Source: Aliikangiella sp. G2MR2-5
GTDB taxonomy: Bacteria > Pseudomonadota > Gammaproteobacteria > Enterobacterales > Kangiellaceae
Direction: 5' to 3'
DNA: 64,000 bases
NCBI RefSeq assembly: GCF_015687155.1
Contig: NZ_JADPQF010000003.1
Location: 372,001-436,000, forward strand
The first letter of the stretch is position 1. Each line of letters begins with the position of its first letter. The position numbers were made by a program, and so were the translations under genes. This document shows positions 37,595 to 47,410 of the stretch, one piece after another. Below the pieces are notes generated by a model. It saw only the letters and a program-made list of their open reading frames with translations. It was not told the origin of the DNA and searched no databases.

Positions 37595-40042
37595 ATGATT
37601 AGCCGACATTTGGTCCGCCACGCGGTTGTTAGAGTTAAGCAATCCCAGGATTTTCTTCTGAAAAAGCCGATTAAACCCGTTCAATTTGGAGTCTGTTTAC
37701 TGATGCTGTCTAGCGTGAATGCTATTGCGGCAGACACAGACTTGCCCAAAACTCAAACTGCTGGAGAGCACAGTGCAGATAATAAAGAGGGTGAACAAAG
37801 AGACTCGTTAAACCTGGCTGGAAATAAGAGCTCAGATATGCAGCCAAGTCGTTGCTTTGTGCCTTCACCGTCGCTGTCTCACCTGCCAGCCGCTCCACTA
37901 GAAGAAGGCACCCGACGACTGACATTTGACGAATTATCAATTTCTGAAAAAGATAAAACCGAGGTCAAAGGGAACGTAACTTTGCAGCAGGCCGGCTCTA
38001 TACTCCGAGCTGGTGAACTGGTCATTGATCATCGAAGCGAGAGGGTTGAAGCTAGTGGTGGGGTCTCGGTTGTTTCGGACAGCGCACTATTTGAAGCTGA
38101 ATCACTGATACAGAATGATGCTTCAGGTGAAGTTACCCTGGAAAATGGAGAGTTTCAGCTTGCTACCAGCGGAGCTCAAGGGGGAGCAGAAAAAATAAAA
38201 GTTTCTCCGGGTGAGTCGGTAGAACTGAAGGATCTGACCTACAGTACCTGTAAAAAGGGGGAAGAAGATTGGCAGTTAGCAATGTCAGAGCTAAAAGTTG
38301 ATCATGAAGTAGGCCGAGGTTCTGCCCATCATACGACTCTCAGGGTTAAAGGCGTGCCTGTATTTTATTGGCCATATCTCTCATTCCCGACAGACGATCG
38401 ACGCCAATCGGGTCTGCTGTTTCCGTCAATTTCCAACGATGACAAGAATGGTCTCGATTACAGCCAACCCGTATACTGGAATATAGCTTCTAACTTTGAC
38501 GCAACGATTACTCCCCGTTGGATGGAAAAGCGGGGGCTGCAATTGGGTAATGAGTTTCGCTGGTTAACTGAGTCTACTTATAGTGAGTGGAGCACTGAGT
38601 TTTTAGAAAATGATAAAGTCGTTGAGGCACTTAGAGAGTCTGGAAGTGATACTTCATTAATGAATTCGGACTTATCGCGCTGGCATAGTGATTTTAAACA
38701 TGCTGCTAGCTTCGGCGCCGATTGGTCTCTGGCGATAAGTTCTAAGCGTGTTAGTGACAGTGATTATTTCAATGATTTTGGTAGTGGATTGGAGTCTTCA
38801 ACTCAGACATCACTGAAAAACCAGGCAGAGCTAGCCTATGAAGGAGAACGATGGCAGTTTTCTACTTTTGCGCAAGCGGATCAAAGCTTGATTGGTAAAG
38901 ACAATTATCGAGTTCTACCCAGAGTGAAGCTTAACGGAGCTGATAGCTGGGGAAGTGTGCGCTGGGAAGTAAAATCTAACTGGACTAGATTTGAACATCC
39001 TTTAGCTAGCAAAATTACAGGTTCCAGGTTTCACTTCGCCCCTAGTATTAGCTTGCCATTGGAGGAGCCTGGTTACTTTGTTAAACCCAAATTGAGTTAC
39101 GCAATGACTCGCTTTTCACAAGAGTCGGAACTCACTTTCGAAAAACAGGTAATCGAGCGAAAACTACCTATTTTTAGCTTTGATACAGGAATTCACCTGG
39201 AAAAAGTCATTGGTTCCAGCAAGAAAACGGTTCATAAAATTAGCCCGAGAATTTTTTATGTCTACATTCCTCAGGAAAATCAGGCTGAAATCAATTTGTT
39301 TGACTCTCGATTGCCACAATTTGGGTTTAGTCAATTGTGGCAAGAAAATCGTTTTAGCAGTATTGATCGAATAGGCGATGCCAATCAGGCGAGTTTGGCT
39401 ATCGGAAACCAGTTCAGTGACCTGGATAGTGGACATAATTGGCTTGAGTTTAATCTGGGACGTCGTTTCTATTTTGATAATCAGGAAACTCACTTGAATG
39501 GAGACTATCTTGTAGAAACTGAGAACTCTCCATGGTTAGCGCAAGCAAAATGGCAGCCAGCTAAGGGCATATCATTTGCTGGTTTTATGGAGTGGGAGGA
39601 AGAGACTTCAAACAGGATTCAATCAACTTTATCCATGAAAATTGAACCCAAAGCCAATCATATTGTCAATTTAAGCCACAGGTATCGCGAATTTAGTAGT
39701 CGGGTGGTTGAAGAAACCGATCTTTCCTTCGCATGGCCGATAAATTCTGAATGGCGAGTTGTTGGAAGGTGGTATAATGATTTGACTCTAGATCGGCCTA
39801 TTGAATCTCTCTTCGGTGTGGAATATGAATCATGTTGCTGGGCCATAAGGTTGGTCGCTCAAGAGTATTTAAATGTTCAGCTAGGTAGCAACGGCTTACC
39901 ATTGGTAAGTGGAGAAGAGGATTACACCAAAGGTGTTCATCTACAGTTCGTTTTCAAAGGGCTGGGGAGTGCCGGTAAATCAGGGCTCGGGAATTTACTC
40001 TCTTCGAGTATTGCGGGCTATAGAGATCGTTTGAAAAACTAA
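37595..40042 (+). CDS. lptD: LPS-assembly protein LptD
   Basis: Outer-membrane translocon that inserts lipopolysaccharide into the outer leaflet with LptE. About 815 residues from ATG 37595; a GTG or ATG further upstream is in frame, and the ribosome site is weak, so the start is uncertain. A long signal peptide ends near SSVNAIAA. An OstA/LptA-like jellyroll (about 100-220) is followed by a large barrel. The four-cysteine disulfide pattern is preserved: Cys87, Cys219 and the adjacent pair Cys747-Cys748 (YESCCW). Divergent from amgK; surA follows after 119 bp. Confidence 0.94.
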   Translation: MISRHLVRHAVVRVKQSQDFLLKKPIKPVQFGVCLLMLSSVNAIAADTDLPKTQTAGEHSADNKEGEQRDSLNLAGNKSSDMQPSRCFVPSPSLSHLPAAPLEEGTRRLTFDELSISEKDKTEVKGNVTLQQAGSILRAGELVIDHRSERVEASGGVSVVSDSALFEAESLIQNDASGEVTLENGEFQLATSGAQGGAEKIKVSPGESVELKDLTYSTCKKGEEDWQLAMSELKVDHEVGRGSAHHTTLRVKGVPVFYWPYLSFPTDDRRQSGLLFPSISNDDKNGLDYSQPVYWNIASNFDATITPRWMEKRGLQLGNEFRWLTESTYSEWSTEFLENDKVVEALRESGSDTSLMNSDLSRWHSDFKHAASFGADWSLAISSKRVSDSDYFNDFGSGLESSTQTSLKNQAELAYEGERWQFSTFAQADQSLIGKDNYRVLPRVKLNGADSWGSVRWEVKSNWTRFEHPLASKITGSRFHFAPSISLPLEEPGYFVKPKLSYAMTRFSQESELTFEKQVIERKLPIFSFDTGIHLEKVIGSSKKTVHKISPRIFYVYIPQENQAEINLFDSRLPQFGFSQLWQENRFSSIDRIGDANQASLAIGNQFSDLDSGHNWLEFNLGRRFYFDNQETHLNGDYLVETENSPWLAQAKWQPAKGISFAGFMEWEEETSNRIQSTLSMKIEPKANHIVNLSHRYREFSSRVVEETDLSFAWPINSEWRVVGRWYNDLTLDRPIESLFGVEYESCCWAIRLVAQEYLNVQLGSNGLPLVSGEEDYTKGVHLQFVFKGLGSAGKSGLGNLLSSSIAGYRDRLKN

Positions 40043-40161
40043 TAAAGTTAAACTCCCTTAGAAATAGGGGGAACTAAAAGGTTGCTGGTCGATTTTTGGC
40101 CTGTCTATCGTAGGAAAATGACCTTGTATTGGTCATAAAGAATGAGTTAAGTGGTTAAGTA

Positions 40162-41457
40162 ATGACTAAATTGGTAAAACTTTGTGTTGTATTTTTGGTA
40201 AGTATTCAGGCATCTCTAGTGAGCGCTGAATCCGAGTTAATTGACAGGGTTGTTGCCCTGGTTGACGAGGATGTAGTGTTGGGGAGTGAGCTGGTACGCA
40301 GAACCAATTCTGTACTTGAGCAGCTAAAGGAAAGAAAACAGAAAACGCCACCTCTTGCTACCTTGAGGGATCAGGTACTTGAGCGACTGATTATCGAGTC
40401 TCTTCAACTGCAAATGGCAAAAAGGGTCGGTGTTAGAGTGAGTGATGCCGAGCTGGATGCTGCGATAGATAGAGTTGCACAACAAAACAATATTACTTCT
40501 GATATTTTGAGGAAGAAGAATGAGTCGAATGGAATATCCTGGGCTGTATTTCGCGAAGATTTGAGAAAAGATATTATGATCAACCGAGTGACCAGCGGTA
40601 TGGTTTCCAGACGGATCAAGATTAGTGAGAAAGAGGTGGATAATTTAGTTGCTTTGATCGACAAGCAAGGCGAAAGTAGAGTCCAGTATGCTATAGGCCA
40701 CATTTTCCTGCCCCTGGCTGAAGGTTCGTCTCCTGAAGAAATCGCTGAGGTAAGAAATCTGGCTGAAAAGCTGATAAGAGAGCTTAGAAACGGTGCTGAT
40801 TTTGCCGAATACGCAATTAGTTATTCGAAAGGTCAACAAGCTCTGAGTGGTGGAGATCTGGGATGGCGTAACCCTTCTGAATTACCAAGTCTTTTTGCCG
40901 TTAGCATCAAGAATATGAAAACTGGTGATATTTCAGAGCCATTACGCTCAGGAAGCGGTCTGCATATTTTGAAATTACGTGAAGTTAAAGGTGGCTTCGA
41001 GCGCCATAGCGTGCTCCAAACCCACGCTAGACATATTCTGATCACGCCAAACGCAATAATGGATGAGCAAGCTGCAAGGGAAAAAGCGGCGCTGTTAAGA
41101 CAAAGAATTGTCAATGGCGAAAAGTTTGAAGATCTGGCTATGGAGTTTTCAGATGACAAAGGCAGTGGCTCTCTAGGCGGAGACTTAAAGTGGACTGACC
41201 CTGGAACTTTTGTTCCAGATTTTTCTAACGCTATGGATAAACTGGCAATTGGTGAGATTAGCGAGCCGGTCAAGACTGAGTATGGATACCATATTATCGA
41301 AGTTTTAGGTCGTCGCGATCAGGATCAAACTGAAGAAAAAAAGCGTGAAGCTGCTTATAGAAGTTTGCACAACCGTAAATTTGAAGAAGAAATTCAGCTT
41401 TGGATTCAAGAGATCAAGGAACAGGCTTATATTAAGGTTTTATTGGAAGAAGAATAA
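40162..41457 (+). CDS. surA: Periplasmic chaperone/peptidyl-prolyl isomerase SurA
   Basis: Escorts outer-membrane proteins such as LptD through the periplasm. 431 residues: signal peptide (about 1-22, ending SLVSA), N-terminal chaperone domain starting LIDRVVALVDEDVVLGSEL, and two parvulin domains. The first (about 170-275) carries GGDLGWRNPSELPSLFA, the second (about 285-385) HARHILITPNAIMDEQAA and GGDLKWTDPGTFVPDF. The C-terminal helix completes the chaperone core. Position between lptD and pdxA is conserved. Confidence 0.96.
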   Translation: MTKLVKLCVVFLVSIQASLVSAESELIDRVVALVDEDVVLGSELVRRTNSVLEQLKERKQKTPPLATLRDQVLERLIIESLQLQMAKRVGVRVSDAELDAAIDRVAQQNNITSDILRKKNESNGISWAVFREDLRKDIMINRVTSGMVSRRIKISEKEVDNLVALIDKQGESRVQYAIGHIFLPLAEGSSPEEIAEVRNLAEKLIRELRNGADFAEYAISYSKGQQALSGGDLGWRNPSELPSLFAVSIKNMKTGDISEPLRSGSGLHILKLREVKGGFERHSVLQTHARHILITPNAIMDEQAAREKAALLRQRIVNGEKFEDLAMEFSDDKGSGSLGGDLKWTDPGTFVPDFSNAMDKLAIGEISEPVKTEYGYHIIEVLGRRDQDQTEEKKREAAYRSLHNRKFEEEIQLWIQEIKEQAYIKVLLEEE

Positions 41458-41508
41458 AAGTCCGAAATACAATGAGTTTGGACTAGCGAAATAAAACTTG
41501 AATTGAGT

Positions 41509-42513
41509 ATGGCAGATTCTGAAATGCGGATTGAGCGAGTAGCCTTGACCATGGGCGAACCTGCAGGTGTAGGCCCCGAGTTGTTAGTCAAGGCTGCTCA
41601 ACAACCTTTTTCAGCCCAGCTAATTGCGTTAGCAGATAAAGAAATTCTGGCGGATACGGCAAGACATCTGGGCTTACCTTTGGTGTTGAAGGATATTGAC
41701 TGGAAGTCACCCGTCAAGACACACCAGCCGGGCTGCTTGTGGGTCGATCACATTTCTGCTGAAGAGCCCATTGTCTGTGGCGTTCTTTCAAAAGCTAGCG
41801 CCAGGCTTTGTTATCGAATACTCAATCGTGCTAGTGAACTTGCTTTGGAAAACAAAGTAAAGGCGGTTGTAACTGCTCCGGTACACAAGGCTAATATCAA
41901 TCAGATCGCATCAGGTTTTTTGGGTCATACAGAGTTTTTCGCTGAACTTGCAAATGTCAGCAAAGTTGTAATGATGCTAGCGACTAACGAACTAAGAGTA
42001 ACCTTGGCGAGCACCCATATACCGTTGGCAAAAGTTAGCGAGACTATTACCAAAGAGAGCTTAATCGATACCATTGAAATTATTTTAAATGACTTCAAGA
42101 GAATGGGGATCAGCCAGCTCAAAGTTGCTGTATGCGGTCTAAATCCTCATGCAGGAGAAGGAGGATTGCTCGGAAAAGAAGAGCAGCAAACAATTGAACC
42201 GGTAGTTCAATTTTTTCAAAAACGCGGAAGTGCCGTGTCCGGACCTTTTCCAGCCGATACTCTCTTCACTCCGGAAAAACGAGCACAATACGATGTTTTC
42301 CTCGCAATGTACCATGACCAGGGATTGCCTGTAATTAAGGCGTTTGGTTTTGGACAGTGTGCGAATGTTACCCTCGGGTTGCCCTATATTCGGACATCCG
42401 TTGACCATGGCACTGCTTTGGATATTGCAGGAAAAAATATTGCATCAAGCGAAAGTCTCGAATATGCGGTAAACTATGCCTTGAGCTTATTGTCAGCAAA
42501 ATTACCTCAATGA
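41509..42513 (+). CDS. pdxA: 4-hydroxythreonine-4-phosphate dehydrogenase
   Basis: Pyridoxal-phosphate biosynthesis enzyme, NAD(P)- and metal-dependent. About 334 residues from ATG 41509; ATG 41524 is an alternative, and TTG 41503 is less likely. Motifs: LTMGEPAGVGPELL, APVHKANINQIASGFLGHTE with metal-site histidine, CGLNPHAGEGG, and MYHDQGLPVIKAFGFG followed by the terminal VDHGTALDIAG. Its stop overlaps the rsmA start by four bases (ATGA). Confidence 0.95.
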   Translation: MADSEMRIERVALTMGEPAGVGPELLVKAAQQPFSAQLIALADKEILADTARHLGLPLVLKDIDWKSPVKTHQPGCLWVDHISAEEPIVCGVLSKASARLCYRILNRASELALENKVKAVVTAPVHKANINQIASGFLGHTEFFAELANVSKVVMMLATNELRVTLASTHIPLAKVSETITKESLIDTIEIILNDFKRMGISQLKVAVCGLNPHAGEGGLLGKEEQQTIEPVVQFFQKRGSAVSGPFPADTLFTPEKRAQYDVFLAMYHDQGLPVIKAFGFGQCANVTLGLPYIRTSVDHGTALDIAGKNIASSESLEYAVNYALSLLSAKLPQ

Positions 42514-43319
42514 AGATTTTTAATCCATACCAGCATCAAGCCAAAAAGCGATTTGGCCAAAACTTTTTAACTGATTACTCGATCATCGATCGAATTGTCG
42601 CCGGTATACAGCCGAAAGAAGGCGATAATATGCTTGAAATAGGACCGGGTCTAGGCGCTTTAACTCGCCAGGTCCTCCCGAAAACAAAGACTATGACGGT
42701 GATTGAGCTTGATCGGGATGTGATTCCCAAGTTGAAATTCAACTGTGATGGGTTAGGCGAGCTCAATATAGTAGAAAAAGATGCGCTTAAGGTCGATTTT
42801 TCAACTTTTGCCCGAGATAAGTCGCTCAGAGTTATAGGAAATCTTCCCTACAACATTTCAACGCCAATTTTATTTCACTTATTTGACCATCTTTCTGCTA
42901 TTCAAGATATGCATTTTATGTTGCAAAAAGAAGTAGTTGAAAGGATTGTTGCCCAACCTGGCAGTAAAACCTATGGGCGTTTAAGCGTGATGACTCAGTT
43001 TTTTTGTGATGCTCAGATGTTATTTATAGTCCCCCCTGAAGCTTTTGAACCTCCTCCTAAGGTCGATTCTGCCATTATTCGACTAAAGCCAAGGATTCAA
43101 CCTCTCCAATGTGAAGATTTTGCTACCTTTTCTGCTATGGTAACAGAAGCCTTTAATATGCGAAGAAAAACGGTTCGTAATGTCTGGAAAAAGCGATTAA
43201 CGGAAGAAGAGCTCAAAACATTAAAAATAGATCCTGCAGCCCGTCCGGAAAATCTTGAGCTATCAGCGTTTTTGGATGCTTCGAATTTCGTTTATCGGAC
43301 CCAGGGTTTGTTAGAATAG
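42510..43319 (+). CDS. rsmA: 16S rRNA dimethyladenosine transferase RsmA (KsgA)
   Basis: Dimethylates two adjacent adenosines near the 3' end of 16S rRNA. 269 residues. The SAM-binding region is clear: KKRFGQNFLTDYSIIDRI, MLEIGPGLGALTRQVL (motif I), and NLPYNISTPILFHL (motif IV, NLPY). The C-terminal helical domain has AFNMRRKTVRNVWKK. In E. coli apaG-apaH follow; here they do not, and glycosyltransferase genes come next. ATGA overlap with pdxA. Confidence 0.97.
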   Translation: MKIFNPYQHQAKKRFGQNFLTDYSIIDRIVAGIQPKEGDNMLEIGPGLGALTRQVLPKTKTMTVIELDRDVIPKLKFNCDGLGELNIVEKDALKVDFSTFARDKSLRVIGNLPYNISTPILFHLFDHLSAIQDMHFMLQKEVVERIVAQPGSKTYGRLSVMTQFFCDAQMLFIVPPEAFEPPPKVDSAIIRLKPRIQPLQCEDFATFSAMVTEAFNMRRKTVRNVWKKRLTEEELKTLKIDPAARPENLELSAFLDASNFVYRTQGLLE

Positions 43320-43424
43320 TTGTGATTCAGCTCGTATTATGTCTGCTCAGGTTAGACCGAAATTGGTGATTCTGGTATTATCACCGCATAAAATTACATT
43401 CCATTCGGCCGAACTCACAATTTA

Positions 43425-44318
43425 ATGCAACAAACTAATTCATATCCACCGGCTTGGTATAGCAAACTGTTAATTCAGTTTTTTCGTATATTTGTAAAAC
43501 GTCTGCTTTCTCCTCGCTGGTTTCGTGATTCTTTACCTGATGAGTCACAGCGTAGCAAAAAGAAAGGCGAGCTAAGTTTGGAAATTGTCAGTCACTGCTG
43601 GCAATACGCTAACATGCTGACTTATCAGTTGAGCTCTCTGGTAAATTATCCGCCACAAAAGCTAAAAGTTAGAATGACGGTATTTTACTCAGAAGACGAT
43701 CATGCGACGAAAGAAACTCTGGAGTTTTTTTCCAGTCACCAAGTTAGTAATGTTGAGTGGAACTGGGTTCCTCTACCCAAAGAAAAGCTTTTTAGAAGGG
43801 GGATAGGGCGCAATATGGCTGCGCGCTCTACTAAAGCTGACTGGGTTTGGTACACTGATTGCGATATTATTTTTCATAAGCACTGCCTTGATTCTTTGGC
43901 TCTTGAGCTGCAAGGTCAAAATGGCAAGCTGTATTACCCTCGTCAAGAAAGAACAACGCCAATGCTAGCTTCAGACGATCCTATGCTCAGAGAGGGACGT
44001 CAACCTCAAATCGTTGATATCCCTGCTCAAGAATTTAGCTTGCATTCCAGAGACAAAGCCAAAGGAGCATTTCAGATTGTTCATGGCGATGTGGCTAGAG
44101 CAATAGGTTACTGCGACGGAATGAGAGCATTCCAGACACAGGTTACCCATTGGAGCAAGACCTATGAAGATACTGCTTTTCGGTGGCTAATTAGCTCTAA
44201 AGGAATTCCCATTGATGTTGAGAGTGTTTATCAAATCCGGCATATAGTGAAAGGTAGATACCGAAAAGGAACATTCTTTTCTCGATTGAGAAGCAAAATT
44301 AGAAGGATGCAAGAGTGA
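43425..44318 (+). CDS. Glycosyltransferase-like protein (GT-A fold, DxD)
   Basis: Unnamed putative sugar transferase of 297 residues. After a basic N-terminus (FRIFVKRLLSPRWFRDS) comes a GT-A-like region: LEIVSHCWQYANML, VRMTVFYSEDDHATKE, and RNMAARSTKADWVWYTDCD, where Asp145-Cys146-Asp147 is a DxD-type metal site. A 13-residue conserved-looking block around ERTTPMLASDDPM follows. No N-terminal signal or transmembrane helix, so it acts in the cytoplasm. The donor and acceptor are unknown. A hairpin without T-tract (43365-43385) lies in the 105-bp gap before it; next gene starts 51 bp downstream. Confidence 0.7.
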   Translation: MQQTNSYPPAWYSKLLIQFFRIFVKRLLSPRWFRDSLPDESQRSKKKGELSLEIVSHCWQYANMLTYQLSSLVNYPPQKLKVRMTVFYSEDDHATKETLEFFSSHQVSNVEWNWVPLPKEKLFRRGIGRNMAARSTKADWVWYTDCDIIFHKHCLDSLALELQGQNGKLYYPRQERTTPMLASDDPMLREGRQPQIVDIPAQEFSLHSRDKAKGAFQIVHGDVARAIGYCDGMRAFQTQVTHWSKTYEDTAFRWLISSKGIPIDVESVYQIRHIVKGRYRKGTFFSRLRSKIRRMQE

Positions 44319-44369
44319 TTAAGCCTCTTGAGAAGAGATGTTTGTTTCAAAGAATTATAGAGAAATTTC

Positions 44370-46019
44370 ATGGTTAAAAAACATAGAAGAACCGTCAAGC
44401 AAAGTCTAAAGTGGTGGTGGAATACTCGAGTTGTTGGTTTATGGCGTGTTCGCTTGGGAGGCCTATTTAAAAATACTGCAAGCAGCCCAAAAACGCATTT
44501 TGAGTTTTCCAAAGAGGCGACTCCCTTAGGAGAGGTAGATCCTGAAGGTATCACCGTCATATTAACTGCTTATCGAAGAACGGAGTATTTGGCTGAGCAG
44601 ATAAAAGCCTTGAGGGAGCAAACGGTAAAACCAAAGGAAATCTGGGTTTGGACTAATAAGGCGCCTGAAGAATTACTGGATGTCTCTGACATTGCCGATC
44701 GTGTAGTAATTTCTAATACAAACTGGCTTTTCTGGGGACGCTTTTCTCTAGCCAATATGGCGCGCACAGGTTACGTGGCATTTTTCGATGATGACATTCT
44801 TCCACAACCTAAATGGTTTGAAAACTGTCTCGACACAATTCGTAGCGGGTTTGACGGTATCTTGGGCGGCTCAGGAGTGATATTGCCTAAAGAGGGAGGT
44901 TATTCCAGCAAGAATAAAGTCGGCTGGAATGGTGGTCACTTGACTAATACCGCACAGGTCGATCTTGTCGGTCATGCATGGTTTATGCGTAAGTCATACT
45001 TGAATTATATTTGGCGAGAAGAACCCTATACCTGGGATAATGGTGAAGATATTCATCTTAGTTACATGGCTCTAAAACATGGTGGAATTAAAACCTATGT
45101 TCCTCCACATCCAGAAAACGATCAGTCTATTTGGTGTTGTCGTCCAGATTTTGGAAAAATAGTCGGACGAAAAAATGTAGCAACTTTTAAAACCGCAGGT
45201 CACAGAAATATTCGCTCTGAAATTGTTGAAAAGTATGCAGCTGATGGCTGGCAAGTATTGGCTACTTTAGAGGGGAGTGAAGAACAAAGTAGCAAATCCT
45301 TTCCTGAGGAGTTAAAAAAATTTAATCAAATGCTGAAAGACCAACAGCAATTTTCTCTTGTCCGTTTTGGCGATGGGGAAATGATGGTAATTAATGGAGA
45401 AGCCATTGATTTATCAAAGAAGTGTAATGGCGAACACAAGTACACCCCGCAAAACGAAGATGATGAAAAGTATCGGAAAATTCTTGAAGAGTCTTTGCTC
45501 TTCAAAAATAGTCAGTATTTTGTTGGGCTTCCATGTCGTTGTTGTGTTGGTGATGAGCATTGTGAAAAGCTTAGAGTTCAATCCCGCCAGGATGAGTCTC
45601 AACTGACCTGGGCAAATATTTTTGTTAACGCTAACTATCCTGCTTTTCTGGAAGAAACCGTAGAGTGTCTTAAGTTAAACACCAACAATATTGTATGTCA
45701 TCAGGACGCAGATATTGCTCAGCTTCCTTTTGAGATTAACCAAAATTTCAGAGTTGCAGGTAATGCATGGGTAAATGACTATGATCGACTGTTAAAAGAG
45801 TTAACTGAATACATCGAAAATAGTCGGGTAGAAAATGAAGTTTTTCTATTTTGTGCGGGAGTTTTAAGCAATATGCTTATTTACCAGTTGAGCAAGCAGT
45901 TTCCCAATAATACCTATCTGGATCTGGGCTCCGTTTTCGACTCGATAATGGGACTAGGAAAAACTCGCCGCTATTTGGAAGGAAGCCGAAGAAGGCTCAA
46001 AAAAGTTTGCGTTTGGTAA
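44370..46019 (+). CDS. Two-domain glycosyltransferase: GT2-like plus GT-D-like (DUF1792-type)
   Basis: 549 residues. N-terminal GT2-like domain (about 60-290): GITVILTAYRRTEYLAEQIK, a metal site VAFFDDDILPQPKWF (Asp140-142), and YTWDNGEDIHLSYMAL with the Glu226-Asp227 pair. A short linker (300-310) leads to a second domain (about 312-545) resembling the GT-D fold: FSLVRFGDGEMMV (Asp335-Gly-Glu337, the DxE motif), LFCAGVLSNML and NTYLDLGSVFD. A cysteine-rich segment CRCCVGDEHC (389-398) interrupts it. Two transferase domains in one chain suggest successive sugar additions to a surface glycan, but this is inference. Gene lies 51 bp after the preceding transferase. Confidence 0.7.
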   Translation: MVKKHRRTVKQSLKWWWNTRVVGLWRVRLGGLFKNTASSPKTHFEFSKEATPLGEVDPEGITVILTAYRRTEYLAEQIKALREQTVKPKEIWVWTNKAPEELLDVSDIADRVVISNTNWLFWGRFSLANMARTGYVAFFDDDILPQPKWFENCLDTIRSGFDGILGGSGVILPKEGGYSSKNKVGWNGGHLTNTAQVDLVGHAWFMRKSYLNYIWREEPYTWDNGEDIHLSYMALKHGGIKTYVPPHPENDQSIWCCRPDFGKIVGRKNVATFKTAGHRNIRSEIVEKYAADGWQVLATLEGSEEQSSKSFPEELKKFNQMLKDQQQFSLVRFGDGEMMVINGEAIDLSKKCNGEHKYTPQNEDDEKYRKILEESLLFKNSQYFVGLPCRCCVGDEHCEKLRVQSRQDESQLTWANIFVNANYPAFLEETVECLKLNTNNIVCHQDADIAQLPFEINQNFRVAGNAWVNDYDRLLKELTEYIENSRVENEVFLFCAGVLSNMLIYQLSKQFPNNTYLDLGSVFDSIMGLGKTRRYLEGSRRRLKKVCVW

Positions 46020-46118
46020 AGTGTAGAGCATAAACCGTTGCAGGTTTGGTATTTAATATTTGTATTAAAATAAATATCTGGTCGTCTGGATATATACTGG
46101 AATACTATCGGCGAAATA

Positions 46119-47246
46119 ATGAAGAAGATTCTATCAATATTTGGTACAAGACCTGAAGCCATTAAAATGGCTCCTTTAGTTAAAGCCCTCGAATCCAATC
46201 CTGCATTTGACTCCAGAATTTGTGTAACAGCACAGCACCGGGAAATGCTTGATCAGGTGCTTACTCTTTTCGAGATCTCACCTGAGTATGACTTAAACAT
46301 AATGAAGCCAGGCCAGAATCTTTACGATATTACCGCGAATATATTGACCGGGCTTAAGCCAGTATTGGAGGACTTTCATCCTGACATTGTTCTAGTTCAT
46401 GGAGATACAACGACCACATTCGCTGCAAGCCTCGCTGCATTTTATCAAAAAATAATGGTTGGTCATGTTGAAGCCGGGTTACGCACCGGTGACTTACTCT
46501 CTCCATGGCCAGAAGAGGCCAACCGTACGCTAACAGGTGTTATCGCAAACTACCATTTTGCACCAACAGAAACCTCCAAAGGTAATTTGTTATCTGAAGG
46601 AAAAGCTGAAAGCAGCATATTTGTAACAGGAAATACAGTGACTGATGCTCTATTACAGGTGAGTCAAAAAGTGGGAACTGACGACTTGATGAGTAGAGAG
46701 CTGAATGACAAGTTCAGATTTCTTGAAGAAGATAAGAGGTTAGTTCTGGTAACCGGCCATCGACGCGAAAGCTTTGGTGAGGGCTTTGAGAACATCTGTA
46801 AAGCGATTTCTCAAATAGCCAGGCAATATGATGATTGCCAGATCGTTTATCCGGTTCATCTAAACCCAAATGTGCAGGAGCCAGTCACACGCATATTAGC
46901 TGGACATGACAATGTTTTTCTAATAGAACCTCAGGAATATCTCCCTTTCGTTTACCTGATGAATAAGTCTTATCTGATCTTGACTGATTCGGGCGGAATA
47001 CAGGAAGAAGCTCCAACGATTGGTAAACCTGTATTAGTCATGCGAGAAACGACCGAACGACCAGAAGCTGTCAATGCAGGCACAGTGAGACTCGTTGGAA
47101 CGAGCACAGTAAAGATAGTTGAAGCTGTATGCGAACTATTTGAAAACGCAGAGGCCTATCAACAAATGAGTAGAGCGCATAATCCCTATGGTGATGGGCA
47201 TGCCAGCGAAAGAATCGTTGAAGTATTGCAAACAGCCAGGTTTTGA
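46119..47246 (+). CDS. wecB: UDP-N-acetylglucosamine 2-epimerase (non-hydrolysing)
   Basis: Interconverts UDP-GlcNAc and UDP-ManNAc for surface polysaccharide synthesis. 375 residues, full length. Motifs: [20 protein letters not shown] at the N-terminus, [48 protein letters not shown], and [12 protein letters not shown] near the UDP site. Situated behind two glycosyltransferases on the same strand, so the three genes form a likely glycan unit. No wecC partner is in the window. Confidence 0.95.
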   Translation: MKKILSIFGTRPEAIKMAPLVKALESNPAFDSRICVTAQHREMLDQVLTLFEISPEYDLNIMKPGQNLYDITANILTGLKPVLEDFHPDIVLVHGDTTTTFAASLAAFYQKIMVGHVEAGLRTGDLLSPWPEEANRTLTGVIANYHFAPTETSKGNLLSEGKAESSIFVTGNTVTDALLQVSQKVGTDDLMSRELNDKFRFLEEDKRLVLVTGHRRESFGEGFENICKAISQIARQYDDCQIVYPVHLNPNVQEPVTRILAGHDNVFLIEPQEYLPFVYLMNKSYLILTDSGGIQEEAPTIGKPVLVMRETTERPEAVNAGTVRLVGTSTVKIVEAVCELFENAEAYQQMSRAHNPYGDGHASERIVEVLQTARF

Positions 47247-47309
47247 AGAGTAATGGGCGAAGATTATAAAGAAAGCTGTTAGTTCAGTTTCAGTTAATTT
47301 TCCCGCCGC

Positions 47310-47315
47310 TATAAT
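47310..47315 (+). promoter_or_regulatory. Candidate -10 hexamer before the His-rich lipoprotein gene
   Basis: A perfect TATAAT at 47310-47315; the best -35 (TTTCAG, 47288-47293, 16-bp spacer) is weak. Lies about 95 bp before the ATG at 47411. Confidence 0.35.
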
Positions 47316-47410
47316 ATCCTTAGGTTGCCTTTTGTGGGCATTTGAGATTCGGTGATTCGCCTTTTCTAAAAGTCGAGAATTGCCGAACGTAATGATTAAG
47401 GTGGAATAAT

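Noticed and set aside
40069-40100. A possible sigma-E promoter (GGAACTA) before surA
   Set aside because: The second element does not fall at the 16-bp spacing expected for GGAACTT/TCTGA, so the match is incidental.
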